From Hyposmocoma kahamanoa (lineage: Eukaryota; Arthropoda; Insecta; Lepidoptera; Cosmopterigidae), in contig NW_020653945.1 of the NCBI RefSeq assembly GCF_003589595.1, positions 1,506,862 through 1,570,861 on the forward strand: a DNA stretch of 64,000 nt, in the 5' to 3' direction. Under the pieces are notes generated by a model, which was given only the letters and a program-made list of their open reading frames with translations, made no database searches and was not told the origin of the DNA. Both the position numbers and the translations under genes were made by a program. Position 1 is the stretch's first letter. Each line of letters begins with the position of its first letter. Below, piece by piece: positions 45,601 to 50,464 of this stretch.

Positions 45601-48387
45601 AAACTTAGAAATTAAATTAAAAATGCATTCATGATTCATATCGTCGACCTAGCAAGTGAGAAGCAACATGGAATCATCCGTCATCTCACTGAGCTAGATA
45701 CCCAAATATCTTTGAATTGCAGTTCTCAGTTATCTTCAATAAGCTTGAGCAATAATAGATTATTGCACCAACCACTCTTAACACATCCTCATTGGTTTTT
45801 CTTTATGTTACTAATTCTCGCCATTCTTTTTCAGTACTGTAATCTTCAAATACTTCTAACCGGCCCCTTTCTTTCAGCGTCATTGTCCATTGTCTCACTA
45901 TTACATAAATCTTAGCAGGTATATTATACATCTTTATTCATGTAAACAAAAGACCTCAGTAATTCATGCAATTCATCTATTTGCCAAGTTTTGTTGAAAT
46001 CGGTTACCGGAAAGTGCGCGAAACCGGATTTATCCCCTAGTTTGCCACCCTTAGAGTTGGATTTTTTTCAAATTTAAATGGGACCAATATTGAGATACCC
46101 TCTTTCCCACAAAAACAGAATCATCAAAATCGGTTCACAAATGGCGGAGTTATCGCGTAACATACGTACATAAAAAAATCTAGACGAATTGAGAACCTCC
46201 TCCTTTTTTTGAAGTCGGTTGGAAAGAATGAAGAATTATCTTTATTTCACAGAAATTCTATTAAATCCTTCCGCAGACAATCCTTCTTTGCACAGCATAA
46301 ACGTTTCTCTATCTCATTTCAATACGGAAGCGGCGAGGTGTCACACGACAAAAACATGTGTACAAACCACAAAGAAATTGAAAGTTGACCAAAACTTGGC
46401 GGCACGCCAGTAGAGTTCGACAGTGACATAACATTGAGGAAACCCTGTTTGTTTACCGACACCGACGCCGCTACTAACGCTGCTGCTGCCCTTGGCAATA
46501 TTGGCTGATGTTCAAACTACAGCTGCTTAGGAAATAAACTGTTTGTTTTGATGTAGAACAAAAGCATTCACGAATTAATTGAATAAAGACGTAGTAGTAT
46601 CATGTTTAGCGCTTGTAGCGCTTATGGCCTAGGGTTTTGAATAATCAAATTAGAGCTCGGAAAAATAGGAACAGGTGAAAAACAGGAAAATGAAGAAAGG
46701 TAAAGTAAAGGCCCAAAAGGGTGCTTATATGTACAAATGTTATGCTTTACAAGCACCTAGATTACATGATTTTCAATGGTGTAACTGGTCAGAAATTGAT
46801 ATGAAGTCGAGCACGTCTGCTCGCTTTGGAAATTTAGTAGAAAGTGGCAATGGAACGAAGAAAAGTAAGAATGACGAAGAAACGGAATTAAAGAACGATT
46901 TGAAATTTCCAAGTAGATGGTCAGAAATCAGAGAAAAGGGTGGTAAAAAGGTGGAATGACGGTGAGAGAGGTCGCGTCGTCATACGCTTGTGATACATTA
47001 GTTTATTATGAAACTTATATTATAGGTGCTGAGCTTAGTGGGGCCTGCAGACCATATACCTCTTATAATCCAGAGGCTAAAGAGTAGCCGGTAATTCAGA
47101 GGCTAAAGAGTCGCCGTAGCTTGATTAAAGAAGTATACCCTCTGGTCGAAGAAATTAAGCAAGCCCGAATAAGTCTCTGGAAGGAGAGACACCCCACGGC
47201 GTCACTCATTCCGTTGTCAGAACACCTCCCTCCTGGGCATGATCTATCTTGGCAAACTTGGACGTTCATAAATAGGCTGCGGATCCAAGTCGGCCGAAGC
47301 AAGAAGTGCATGCACGGGTGGGGTTACAGCTCGGAGAGCGCATGTCCGTGTGGTGTCTCTCCCCAGACAATGGCACATCTTTTGTCCTGCCCTGCGTGTC
47401 CCTACACCTGCACACGCGAGGACCTGTACAACGCCACTGATAATGCTATCTCAGTCATTAAGTACTGGTCCTCACAAATATAAACGTCATTGTCGACACG
47501 CCAAGAAAAAAAAGATTATGAATATTTAGTAAAAATACTCTCGTTAACGATGAAAGATAATATCGTGTTGAAACCTACATATCGAAGTATGTTCGCAACT
47601 CTAGGAAAGTGTGTAAAGTTCCCTATACACATTGCCAGCATGACTATAGGCGCAGAGGAGACCCATGTCACGCAATGGGACGTATCACAAGTTGATGATA
47701 AGAATAATAATAACGCACACATTCCTAGCCCAGCACTAGGGAAACCCTGTATAGCAGGTGCCATGGACACACACTTAGTTACTAATATTTCTGGAACCCT
47801 GGAACCCTGGAATTGAATCCGGGACTTCTACATAGCAGTTCAGCATTGTAACCGTTGGATCATGTAGGCAGATGATCATGGTGATATCAAAGGAGCAATT
47901 TAAGCTCTTATGATGGAAAAAAGAGAACTTTACAAAATTTCCAAATTGAATGTTTATTTTGTCGATTATCAGATTAGAAAAACTTAATTTAACTGTTTAC
48001 TGGAAAAGAAAGTACTTAATAATACGAAAATCTTTTCCCAGGTCTCATGGTTACAACTGACTGAGATGGTAAAGTCAACAATCAGTTAACATTAATCAAA
48101 GAGTAAACAGATATCAAATAGAACATAAATATTCTTACCTCTCTGGTGAAGGCATCGGGCATTGTAAATGTAGACGTAATCCAGCAGAAAGTGTTCACTA
48201 CATTTGTCGGTAACCCGCTGACGATGCACTGGATCGGATTCCCCACATACTGCGTCGCGGTGATGATGATGGAACACGTCATCAGCAGCACTGTCGTGAA
48301 CACGTTGTGCAGTCTGAACACCGCGTTGTCTATCTTAATCGGCTGGTACTTGAAGTACACGCTCAACCGCGCTAATAACTTGAACAT
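1540..48387 (-). CDS. inx1: innexin inx1 (ogre-type gap-junction protein), whole gene, 7 coding exons
   Basis: Joined minus-strand exons 48139-48387, 30487-30594, 22230-22385, 6516-6673, 5326-5520, 4187-4348 and 1540-1597 encode 361 residues. Innexins form gap-junction channels and hemichannels in the invertebrate plasma membrane. Seen in the product: N-terminal [11 protein letters not shown]; membrane segments near residues 29-47, 110-130, 183-202 and 268-288; YYQWV at 108-112 at the start of the second segment; extracellular loop 1 cysteines C54 and C68; loop 2 cysteines C238 and C256. The strings [37 protein letters not shown] and [15 protein letters not shown] match the Ogre/Inx1 subfamily rather than Inx2 or ShakB, by recall of the family. 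All borders are GT/AG; introns 1-3 are phase 0 and 4-6 split AG|A arginine codons. Non-coding 5' exons were not found. Confidence 0.95.
2019..2166. mobile_element. fold-back MITE, copy 1 (one arm truncated)
   Basis: Shares with three other copies (16.85, 31.64 and 60.39 kb) terminal inverted repeats of the type gggtcgtattctagaactc / gagttctagaatacgaccc and an internal block containing cagggacttgagtatgatt. Here the left arm starts late, at ctactcaatgc, while the right arm is complete. It abuts a family B repeat beginning at about 2170. Confidence 0.8.
2170..2335 (-). repeat. family B repeat (partial), copy 1
   Basis: Recognised by the shared blocks aagtcccatgtgcctgtaat, ggcggcagaaataggtaagg and aactctttcacaaggaactc. 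B is called minus here because its A-rich tail in complete copies lies on the other end. The tail-proximal part is missing, replaced by the adjoining MITE. Confidence 0.8.
2476..3517. mobile_element. non-autonomous hAT-like DNA transposon
   Basis: The left end cagtggcggatttgc and the right end gcaaatccgccacgg are inverted repeats, and both ends continue with a ggccgccc / gggcggcc block. Imperfect 8-bp target duplication: cctaccaa at 2468-2475 and tttaccaa at 3518-3525. The 1.04 kb between has no transposase frame that I recognise. An 8-bp duplication with CAGTGGCGG ends fits the hAT superfamily. Confidence 0.65.
3526..4130. other. inx1 intron 6, unassigned
   Basis: AT-rich with long A/T runs near 3760 and 4060. 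No repeat family or coding signal recognised. Confidence 0.5.
4187..4348 (-). CDS. inx1: inx1 coding exon 6 (residues 289-342, C-terminal domain)
   Basis: Encodes [20 protein letters not shown] then [33 protein letters not shown]. The motifs RPRLL, DLGDWW and LARN.DP.IY are standard for the innexin cytoplasmic tail. Acceptor TTTCTACAG ends at 4349. A GTATGC donor begins at 4186 and leaves AG for the next exon. If the donor is not used, the frame reads 17 further codons to a TAA at 4134-4132 (see findings). Confidence 0.93.
4731..4958 (+). mobile_element. tRNA-derived SINE family A, copy 1
   Basis: Near-full copy within intron 5. The head has A-box-like gccgaacggttaccatgcc and B-box-like tttcgattcc around an anticodon-arm-like ggactgccacgcag. 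The body reads tttatttctcttgtgagttt and the tail ends gtgtgtgcgttattat. It lies immediately before a repeat F fragment. Confidence 0.88.
4968..5165 (+). repeat. repeat F, copy 1 (diverged)
   Basis: Contains gacttccaaaaaggagg, attacgcgatgactccgg, ggaaagagggtatctcag and atttaaattt, the order seen in copies at 24.2, 26.55 and 46.0 kb. No coding frame. A family of this type is abundant in lepidopteran genomes (recall). Confidence 0.7.
5326..5520 (-). CDS. inx1: inx1 coding exon 5 (residues 224-288)
   Basis: Starts with the A completing R224, then [64 protein letters not shown]. It contains the loop-2 cysteines C238 and C256 and the fourth membrane segment (about 268-288). Acceptor TTGCAG ends at 5521. 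The GTGAGT donor at 5325 leaves another AG|A split arginine (R289). Confidence 0.95.
6516..6673 (-). CDS. inx1: inx1 coding exon 4 (residues 172-223 plus 2 nt)
   Basis: Reads [20 protein letters not shown] then [32 protein letters not shown]. It holds the third membrane segment (about 183-202) and the start of extracellular loop 2, with the conserved MDRFF.GEF..YG block and PQEER. Acceptor TTTTCAG ends at 6674. The donor GTGAGT follows at 6515, leaving AG of a split Arg codon (R224). The exon is markedly GC-richer than its flanks. Confidence 0.95.
6888..6960 (+). repeat. tRNA-like sequence (SINE head or tRNA pseudogene)
   Basis: tagctcagttgggagagc (D-arm and A box) is followed by an anticodon-arm-like gcgcctatttggcgt and a T-arm ctggttcgagtccag (B box). 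The acceptor stem does not pair well, so a functional tRNA is unlikely. It differs from family A. Confidence 0.6.
6961..9539. other. inx1 intron 3, unassigned stretch
   Basis: No supported coding frame. The stretch contains an inverted pair gtagtgtgtacgc (7649) / cgtacacactatg (7710) and a cluster of attcgaatga palindromes at 8240-8540 (see findings). Confidence 0.5.
9540..9725 (+). repeat. family B repeat, diverged copy 2
   Basis: gtactgccaccttacctatt, then ggatgctggtgaaat and acaagcacatgggactt, then ctttgcgattta, in the order of the other B copies; the tail end is degraded. Confidence 0.7.
10329..10428 (+). repeat. family B repeat, 5'-truncated copy 3
   Basis: Only the tail third is present: gcactgcaactgc, gacaggcgt, accaccaggtgcacgac, cacttggtat and an A run. 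Truncation at the 5' end with an intact A-rich end is the pattern of reverse-transcribed insertion. Confidence 0.75.
11672..11943 (+). pseudogene. non-LTR retrotransposon RT C-terminal relic
   Basis: Reads [20 protein letters not shown] then YLDQIEQKI and a degraded [12 protein letters not shown] end. This corresponds to the GH..RH..L...I.G.I.GKR.RGRPR..YLDQI tail common in insect non-LTR elements. The RGRPR part is altered and the upstream RT domain is missing. Confidence 0.6.
12600..14640. other. inx1 intron 3, unassigned stretch
   Basis: No supported gene. Holds a (GA)n tract at 13220-13247 and a GC-richer block at about 14030-14210 of unknown identity. Confidence 0.45.
13220..13247. repeat. 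(GA)n microsatellite
   Basis: Fourteen or so uninterrupted ga dinucleotides in an otherwise mixed sequence. Confidence 0.95.
14655..15035 (-). pseudogene. non-LTR retrotransposon 3' end relic
   Basis: Minus-strand reading gives a broken match to the RT tail seen at 42.9-43.3 kb. The order is a near-stop block (catcacgcctgtttcccacg), then a DQI...KKAG.. region and a RWFGH.-like region further up. Several frame breaks; non-functional. Confidence 0.65.
15040..16850. other. inx1 intron 3, unassigned stretch
   Basis: AT-rich DNA with no recognised frame, repeat family or RNA. Confidence 0.45.
16853..17022. mobile_element. fold-back MITE, complete copy 2
   Basis: Complete about 170-bp copy running from gggtcgtattctagaactc to gagttctagaatacgaccct. 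The internal order is reversed relative to copies 1, 3 and 4, as expected for insertion in the opposite orientation. The two arms pair over about 40 bp. Confidence 0.9.
17103..17326 (-). mobile_element. SINE family A, copy 2
   Basis: Full-length minus copy with an (AAAT)n-type tail at the low end. The tRNA-like head ends at about 17326 (cagcatggtaactgttccgg). Short reading frames here are artefacts of the SINE. Confidence 0.9.
17330..18490. other. inx1 intron 3, unassigned stretch
   Basis: AT-rich DNA with no recognised frame, repeat family or RNA. Confidence 0.4.
18495..18670 (-). pseudogene. degraded non-LTR RT 3' end
   Basis: Weak but ordered similarity to the relic at 42.9-43.3 kb (cacacctgactcccaaagat, cgcctcctccac, aacttgacattttttgaaac). 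No open frame remains. Confidence 0.4.
18680..20930. other. inx1 intron 3, unassigned stretch
   Basis: No supported gene or repeat family recognised. Confidence 0.4.
20938..21030 (+). repeat. family B repeat, 5'-truncated copy 4
   Basis: Tail part only: tatggacaggcgtgtagctt, accatcaggtgcacgacttg, cgtcccgtcacttgatatta and an A run. Confidence 0.8.
21061..21255 (+). pseudogene. non-LTR RT C-terminal fragment
   Basis: The open stretch includes [14 protein letters not shown] then [10 protein letters not shown] before a stop. The pattern RT...WN.LP..VF....N...FK.R..R.L is the terminal signature of many insect non-LTR RT proteins. It directly follows the truncated B copy. Confidence 0.6.
22230..22385 (-). 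CDS. inx1: inx1 coding exon 3 (residues 120-171)
   Basis: Reads [17 protein letters not shown] then [35 protein letters not shown]; 52 codons, phase 0. It completes the second membrane segment (C-Y-T-P-K-F-L-W, with the proline kink usual in innexins) and encodes most of the cytoplasmic loop, rich in Lys/Glu. The acceptor CTCAG ends at 22386 and the GTGAGT donor is at 22229. Confidence 0.95.
22430..22860 (-). pseudogene. RTE-type retrotransposon RT C-terminus, broken
   Basis: The minus strand reads [18 protein letters not shown], an AQRV.KLK.Q segment, then [40 protein letters not shown] and ...VQQRTF. This is the well-known C-terminal tail of RTE/BovB-like elements of arthropods (recall). 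It has in-frame stops, so it is a relic. It starts only 45 bp beyond inx1 exon 3. Confidence 0.8.
23264..23572 (-). repeat. family B repeat, near-full copy 5
   Basis: T-rich start (antisense of the A tail), cttagtgacggggc, tggtggtaagctacacgcct, ttgacaagtcccatgtgcct, ggcagcataaataggtaagg, cacaaggagctctattgct. An RT-tail-like run (ATTCAAGGCTAGATTGAATC, plus strand) follows. Confidence 0.85.
24184..24430 (+). repeat. repeat F, copy 2
   Basis: Order aaccgatttaaagaaagg, gaaccgattttgatgattct, taccatttaaatttgaaaaa, ggcaaactagggtatgaatc, aataaaacttggcaaataa, as in copies 3 and 4. Confidence 0.8.
24979..25300 (+). pseudogene. non-LTR RT C-terminal relic
   Basis: Reads [20 protein letters not shown] then [13 protein letters not shown] and [20 protein letters not shown], the [11 protein letters not shown]...IY.A.V.G..G.GRPR..Y.DQI..VLKK block of a lepidopteran non-LTR family; it then breaks. 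Confidence 0.75.
25345..25456 (+). pseudogene. short non-LTR RT tail fragment
   Basis: Encodes [13 protein letters not shown] with a degraded HRQ..G-like end, matching the last residues of the family seen at 33.0-33.25 kb ([22 protein letters not shown]). Confidence 0.5.
25565..25795 (+). pseudogene. RTE-type RT C-terminal fragment, second copy
   Basis: Plus-strand relic of the same type as 22.4-22.9 kb: a gggccgggcatatctgcag (GH.A/GHIC-like) start, a region encoding [20 protein letters not shown] and the typical tail ending at ccagcagtggatgcgtg. Confidence 0.75.
25998..26037. repeat. short perfect hairpin
   Basis: gactgtatcgatgca (25998-26012), a 10-nt spacer, then its exact reverse complement tgcatcgatacagtc (26023-26037). 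Confidence 0.95.
26167..26214. repeat. 11-bp tandem repeat, four units
   Basis: Four consecutive variants of gtttgtatcgc (one with gcatcgc, one with tatcac). They share gtatcg/gcatcg with the hairpin 130 bp upstream. Confidence 0.85.
26549..27010 (+). repeat. repeat F, copy 3, interrupted by a SINE
   Basis: The start aaccgacttcaaaaaacgag and ggttctcaattcgtctc are separated from atgttatgcgataactccgg, ggtggcaaaccaggggatga and aaaacttggcaaatagatgt by the SINE at 26594-26785. Repeat F was there first. Confidence 0.85.
26594..26785 (+). mobile_element. SINE family A, copy 3 (inside repeat F)
   Basis: Shortened head (gcctctgactgccatgctga, gattcgattcccaggc) and a complete body ending gttgagtgtgtgcgt, followed by a T run that belongs to repeat F. 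Confidence 0.88.
27081..27304. repeat. repeat G, copy 1
   Basis: Starts near cattgacttacaattatatg. It holds acgtcgggtccgcgctaaaa and ends ccatttatttgtaagtca. Paired with 56739-57021; the last ~60 bp appear identical in both. Confidence 0.8.
27598..28150 (-). repeat. family B repeat, copy 6, split by a fold-back MITE
   Basis: B blocks tggtggtaaataacacgcct, gttgacaagtcccgtgtacc and cccttcaaaatcggaacgc lie left, and gcagcagtacttccctgg right, of the 212-bp inverted-repeat element at 27869-28080. An internal agatctgagg... segment is also duplicated. Confidence 0.8.
27869..28080. mobile_element. fold-back MITE inserted in family B
   Basis: Left arm gtaattttcgggtaagtttt, right arm (reverse complement) gtaattttcaggtaagtttt; both arms continue with ttgtactc and, nearer the centre, atatcatc.tgaagtatta. 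It is essentially one long imperfect hairpin with no coding potential. Confidence 0.8.
28466..28593 (+). repeat. family B repeat, copy 7 (5' half)
   Basis: gaagagttcgtccaaggtgg through tgaaattacaggcacatggg, then an abrupt change to a T-rich stretch; the tail half is missing. Confidence 0.8.
28600..29570. other. inx1 intron 2, unassigned stretch
   Basis: AT-rich apart from 28840-29000. Overlapping open frames occur on both strands there, but none shows a family motif. Confidence 0.4.
29579..29786 (-). mobile_element. SINE family A, copy 4
   Basis: Full minus copy from the ataataatgcacacactc tail to the ccacggaggcagtt head. B-box complement ggaatcgaacc-like (gaatcgaacctgggacctct) is present. 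Confidence 0.93.
30487..30594 (-). CDS. inx1: inx1 coding exon 2 (residues 84-119)
   Basis: Reads [20 protein letters not shown] then [16 protein letters not shown] over exactly 36 codons, phase 0 at both ends. The acceptor AG is at 30596-30595 and the GTTAGT donor starts at 30486. It holds the distal part of loop 1 and the innexin signature YYQWV that opens the second membrane segment. It is isolated between introns of 17.5 and 8.1 kb, and is too short to stand out as an open frame without the family match. Confidence 0.94.
30850..30973 (+). mobile_element. SINE family A, copy 5 (no tRNA head)
   Basis: Begins in the body (gacctacatttatctctgtc) and ends ttgaatgtgtgcgttat; 5'-truncated. Confidence 0.85.
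31144..31342 (-). repeat. family B repeat, copy 8, internal deletion
   Basis: Tail-side blocks (gtgcgcctggtggtaagcga, ccactcaaagcttaaacc, aagatccgagggg) jump directly to aatgctcatattgctgcttg and ggcagaaataggtaaggtgg. The middle (gacataagttgacaagtccc) is absent. Confidence 0.82.
31637..31781. mobile_element. fold-back MITE, copy 3 (shorter variant)
   Basis: Both terminal arms are complete (agggtcgtattctagaactc / gagttctagaatacgaccct). The internal acacaagcactggaaatacg segment is missing, giving 145 bp. Confidence 0.9.
31880..32590 (-). pseudogene. non-LTR RT relic split by family B
   Basis: The minus strand carries the RT tail in two parts: 32320-32590 (including [20 protein letters not shown] and [10 protein letters not shown], the V.ERC..KDD.VT..E..ML motif) and 31880-32020 ([18 protein letters not shown]). 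A family B copy lies between them, so it inserted later. Confidence 0.7.
32022..32304 (+). repeat. family B repeat, copy 9 (inside RT relic)
   Basis: From gtagcagtagatcttc through aagcagtaatatgaacatta, tgaaattacagacacacgg and cttgtcaacttatgtctcag to gtcacttagtata and an A-rich end; nearly full length. Confidence 0.85.
32916..33255 (+). pseudogene. non-LTR RT C-terminal relic
   Basis: Reads [20 protein letters not shown] then SNEEVLERV (stop), a [11 protein letters not shown] segment, and in another frame [20 protein letters not shown] and [22 protein letters not shown]. These are the E.WC.RRM.KI.W.D..TN..VL.R, GKR.RGRPR and HRQ..G signatures of a common insect non-LTR family, broken by one stop and a frameshift. 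Confidence 0.85.
34066..34459 (+). repeat. family B repeat, copy 10, split by SINE A
   Basis: gaagtagcagtagagctctt to cattactgcattccgg on the left and attccggtttagaagggtaa to ctgttatggacaggc on the right, separated exactly by the SINE at 34179-34331 with attccgg repeated on both sides. Confidence 0.93.
34179..34331 (+). mobile_element. SINE family A, copy 6 (5'-truncated, inside B)
   Basis: Begins at ccgggggaaatagttgtatg, lacking the tRNA-like head, and ends in a (TTA)n tail. Flanked by the 7-bp duplication attccgg (34172-34178 and 34332-34338). Confidence 0.93.
35230..35276 (-). repeat. family B fragment, copy 11
   Basis: Only tcactcggagctttaaatca and the following aagaacactgcc remain. Confidence 0.5.
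35835..36055 (+). pseudogene. non-LTR retrotransposon 3' end
   Basis: In frame: [20 protein letters not shown] then [15 protein letters not shown] and a TAG. This is the WN.LP..VFP..YN.G.FK.GV.RHL terminal signature of lepidopteran non-LTR RTs. A short 3'UTR ends in an A run (cctgtcatgtataaaaaaaa). 5'-truncated but the end itself is intact. Confidence 0.8.
36606..36855 (-). mobile_element. SINE family A, copy 7 with long (AAT)n tail
   Basis: Full-length minus copy whose 3' tail has expanded to about 15 aat units (36607-36650). The head ends gccacggaggcagtt. The open frame reading through the asparagine/tyrosine repeat is an artefact. Confidence 0.95.
37713..37914 (+). repeat. family B repeat, copy 12
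   Basis: aagagttcatggcaatgtga, ctggtaaaattacagacaca, cttgtcaacttatgtctcaa, ccaccaggcgtacgac, cactcggtatcataaaaaaa; two internal deletions. Confidence 0.85.
37920..40600. other. inx1 intron 1, unassigned stretch
   Basis: No recognised repeat family. An open frame on the minus strand (39393-39151) includes [21 protein letters not shown] do not recognise it and see no splice or start context that makes it a gene. Confidence 0.4.
40612..40635. repeat. (ACAGAT)n microsatellite
   Basis: Four tandem acagat units directly outside the left end of the TIR element at 40640. Confidence 0.9.
40640..42261. mobile_element. TIR DNA element with subterminal repeats, carrying a nested RT fragment
   Basis: Left end agggtaaagatgcctcatat; right end, reverse-complemented, ggggtaaggatgctgaatat. 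Near both ends the motif atgagatatctcat / taatatgagac / tatctcatattag recurs at least eight times in both orientations (40655, 40672, 41020, 41042, 42012, 42025, 42048, 42238). This pattern suits transposase-binding subterminal repeats. No transposase frame was seen. A minus-strand non-LTR RT fragment with a tail (about 41180-41960) sits inside. Confidence 0.6.
41180..41960 (-). pseudogene. non-LTR retrotransposon RT C-terminal part
   Basis: An uninterrupted 180-codon frame (41943-41401) reads [20 protein letters not shown] then [40 protein letters not shown] and [20 protein letters not shown]. The order YLGH.V..., AFC...Y...LW, N..FR.L...PR..SAS is the post-catalytic RT region of a non-LTR element. 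The catalytic domain is absent (5'-truncated). The 3' side ends in an AAATAAATGATTT-type tail with TTTA repeats at 41215-41250. Lack of stops suggests a recent insertion. Confidence 0.85.
42377..42440. repeat. perfect 30-bp-stem hairpin
   Basis: agggattgctttatttgaaa and the following ataatcgtaaa (42377-42406), a 4-nt loop gact, then the exact reverse complement through 42440. No mismatch in 30 bp. No match to any other repeat in the window. Confidence 0.95.
42795..43320 (+). pseudogene. non-LTR RT relic interrupted by a related element
   Basis: The plus strand carries a decayed V..RC..KDDV.T...KE..WW.. region (42800-42904) that resumes as [15 protein letters not shown] at 43254-43320. The break is filled by a minus-strand copy of a related element bounded by the 8-bp duplication agtagatt. 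Confidence 0.8.
42905..43253 (-). mobile_element. non-LTR retrotransposon 3' fragment, recent, nested
   Basis: The minus frame reads [20 protein letters not shown] then [77 protein letters not shown] and stop, with no interruption. The 3' end carries a (TATG)n tail (42905-42926). Target duplication agtagatt at 42897-42904 and 43254-43261. The 5' end is truncated. Confidence 0.9.
43400..45960. other. inx1 intron 1, unassigned stretch
   Basis: No recognised gene or repeat family; several short frames without motifs. Confidence 0.4.
45965..46223 (-). repeat. repeat F, copy 4 (best preserved)
   Basis: Reverse complement gives aaccgacttc with a long A run, gaggttctcaattcgtctag, gttacgcgataactccgcca, gaaccgattttgatgattct, ggtggcaaactaggggataa and aaaacttggcaaatagatga. 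Confidence 0.88.
46675..46959 (+). other. unassigned 94-codon open frame
   Basis: Lys/Glu-rich, with an internal [20 protein letters not shown] stretch. No family recognised, no splice context worked out; it may be chance. Confidence 0.12.
47110..47485 (+). pseudogene. non-LTR retrotransposon C-terminal zinc-finger region
   Basis: A 120-codon frame includes [20 protein letters not shown] then [20 protein letters not shown] and [17 protein letters not shown]. The N.LR...GR.......WG....C.CG..QTM.HLL.CP arrangement is the terminal CCHC-like region of arthropod non-LTR pol proteins; the rest of pol is missing. Confidence 0.8.
47701..47872 (-). mobile_element. SINE family A, copy 8 (diverged, internal deletion)
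   Basis: aataataataacgcacacat tail, gcactagggaaaccctgtat, then a gap in the body and a diverged head (cagcattgtaaccgttggat). Confidence 0.85.
48139..48387 (-). CDS. inx1: inx1 coding exon 1 (residues 1-83, start codon)
   Basis: The ATG at 48387-48385 opens [20 protein letters not shown], the canonical Inx1 N-terminus. The exon carries the cytoplasmic N-tail, the first membrane segment (about 29-47) and most of extracellular loop 1, with C54, C68 and the conserved [13 protein letters not shown] stretch. It ends after ..FTRE (phase 0) at a GTAAG donor at 48138. The frame runs a further 19 residues into the intron before a stop. The upstream (5'UTR) acceptor was not resolved. Confidence 0.95.
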
Positions 48388-48890
48388 CGTGACCTTTCTA
48401 GCCTTCTATCGCATGATATAATTCTGATTTTTCAATATCTGTTTCTTGTTCTCAAGAGCTTCGTGTTAATCTAAGTCATCGTCCCGAGATTCATGTTACT
48501 TCGTTGAGATTTCAAAAGGAATGTACGTTTATTTAACGTTAACCTTAAATCAGTCTTATTTTTAATTGAAATACGAGCCGCGGGAGCGTTGTGGCGATGA
48601 GAGATTATTGTGAACGTTCTATCTGAAACAATGAAGACAAACATTTTCATTTTGAAGAGAATTCAAACATTATCGATTGAACTTTATTATCATCACAAAA
48701 TCAGTGGTCGGAATAACATGGTGTTAAATTCAGATACTGTGAATCGAATGAATAAGAAGTGAATTCTAGTCCTATTGACTTTTAAATTACAGATATTTCA
48801 GAACCGTTTTACAGTGATATACGAAAACGTAAAGCAAATATCAAAATTTGTCCCTGATTCTGAGTAAAACAGTAAAAAATATCAATATAA
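48388..48890. other. region 5' of inx1 coding exon 1
   Basis: Should contain the acceptor of a 5'UTR intron or the 5'UTR itself. A weak acceptor-like AAAATCAG (minus) lies near 48425. No promoter motif was convincing. Confidence 0.3.
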
Positions 48891-48892
48891 GA

Positions 48893-49168
48893 TTATTTTT
48901 TTTATGATGTGAAGTAACGGGATGACCAAGGTGGTAAAAGACACGTCTATCAGTAATAAGTGCAGTGCTACTCCAGAGGTTTAAATCGGAAAGATTTGAG
49001 ACACCCAGAGACATAAGTTGACAAGTCCCAGGTGCCTGTAATTTCACCAGCACCTTACCCTTCAAAACCGGAACGCTGTAATGCTCACACTACCGCTTGG
49101 CGGCAGAAATAGATAAGGTGGCAGTATTTCCCAGGACGAACTCGTTCACAGAGCTCTACTGTAGCAGT
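48893..49168 (-). repeat. family B repeat, copy 13
   Basis: T-rich start, gtaacgggatgaccaaggtg, gacataagttgacaagtccc, cttcaaaaccggaacgctgt, ggcggcagaaatagataagg, cacagagctctactgtag. Confidence 0.87.
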
Positions 49169-49599
49169 AAATTTGACATCATAAAAAAGATTTGAATATC
49201 GGCAGGAATCTTATAGAACCGTATACATACCAGCTCACCTCAGTATTATCTTAATAACGCTGTAATAAGACCTGTCCATAATCGTAAAACTGGAGTACAA
49301 TACGGTTGGTGCTCAAGGCAATGAATGTCTGCCGTTATTGGCAAACTATCGGATCGTGTCACAAATGATGTATCGCAGAGGGTAATCAAACGGCATACGA
49401 TCCTCCATTTGAAACCCGCTTGGTCGTATAGGGGTTACTTAATGCACTCGTGGACAAGATTTTTGAATTCGAGACGCGCGGACGCAGATTTTGTCAAAGG
49501 CAAAAAAATGATAATACATACACACATCCGCAAGCAAAAGTATACTGCATGTTACTTTACGAAATTGCATCAGATACGTTATAGAATGTTTTTTTTCCG

Positions 49600-49738
49600 A
49601 CACACACTCATAGCCCCGTACTAGGGAAACCCTGTATCGCGGGTGCCATGGACACACACATATACAATCACAAATAACACCCAAACTCATGAGAGAAATT
49701 AATGTAGGCCATATAATTATTTCTGCCGGCCCGGGAAA
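49600..49738 (-). mobile_element. SINE family A, copy 9, cut by the next element
   Basis: Body complete from cacacactcatagccccgta. The head stops at ccggcccggga and the sequence switches to CG-rich DNA of the inverted-repeat element. Confidence 0.88.
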
Positions 49739-49900
49739 CCGCCGCGTTTTTCCTCGCGCCACCGCCGCCGACATATGCAATCGGCGCGCCGTTCAGTTCG
49801 ATAAGGCGCTCCGATCGTACGCACGCGCACGCTTCCGTATTGTATATGTGAAAATGGCGAGCGACGCCAGAAAATGAGTTTTCTAAGATAAAACTTATTT
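49739..49900 (-). repeat. inverted repeat arm, left
   Basis: Reverse complement carries tttctggcgtcgct, attttcac, gcgtacgatcggagcgcctt, tcgaactga, then a CG-rich cgccgccg outer part. It matches 51316-51400 in inverted orientation. Confidence 0.75.
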
Positions 49901-49921
49901 AACTAATTTAACTTTTATTAA

Positions 49922-50315
49922 GGAACTGGAGAGACATCGTTTCTCGGCGTCCGGAAGTGAGCGTACCTTACAGCTCCGCCACGAATGAGGAGATTTGGTA
50001 GTGGACTCAGAGTTGACGGCTTAGCGGTGGCAATTGCTAGTTGTGCAATGCGCAACGGGAAGTGAGCGTGCCTACAGCTCCGGTACCTATCTGAAAAATA
50101 GGGAGAGTACTGTACGTGCACCCGGGGCAGCTCACCCGAGGCACTAGCCTCTCGAAGAACTGGATGAAGTCAAGTGACAGAGGTCTGTGAGAACCCTGTA
50201 CACTGGCTGATCTGGGGTCAGAACCTGAACTTGTAAGGTTCCTGTGCGCGCACAGGTTATAGTGTCCTTTTCATTTGCCGTATATTGGGAGGGTCACTAT
50301 AATCAAAACTAACGT
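49922..50315. repeat. repeat C unit, copy 1
   Basis: Starts ggaactggagagacatcgtt; holds gcaacgggaagtgagcgtgc, tacagctccggtacctatct, gtactgtacgtgcacccggg and tgtgcgcgcacaggttatag. Two further units lie in tandem at 55.24-56.01 kb. A conserved minus-strand reading (PYFSDRYRSCRHAHFPLR) is shared, but whether it is translated is unknown. Confidence 0.8.
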
Positions 50316-50464
50316 ACAAAGATATGGTGCTTGTCCCGGTGTGACGTAACGCCTCACCCTGGAAAGAATCCCAAGCTTCCTTGCTGCACGTTTGGCCATA
50401 GATTCAATGCATCTGCCGAAATACAAATTGGACAACTGGTCCATTCCAAGTAACTGGAGACAGT

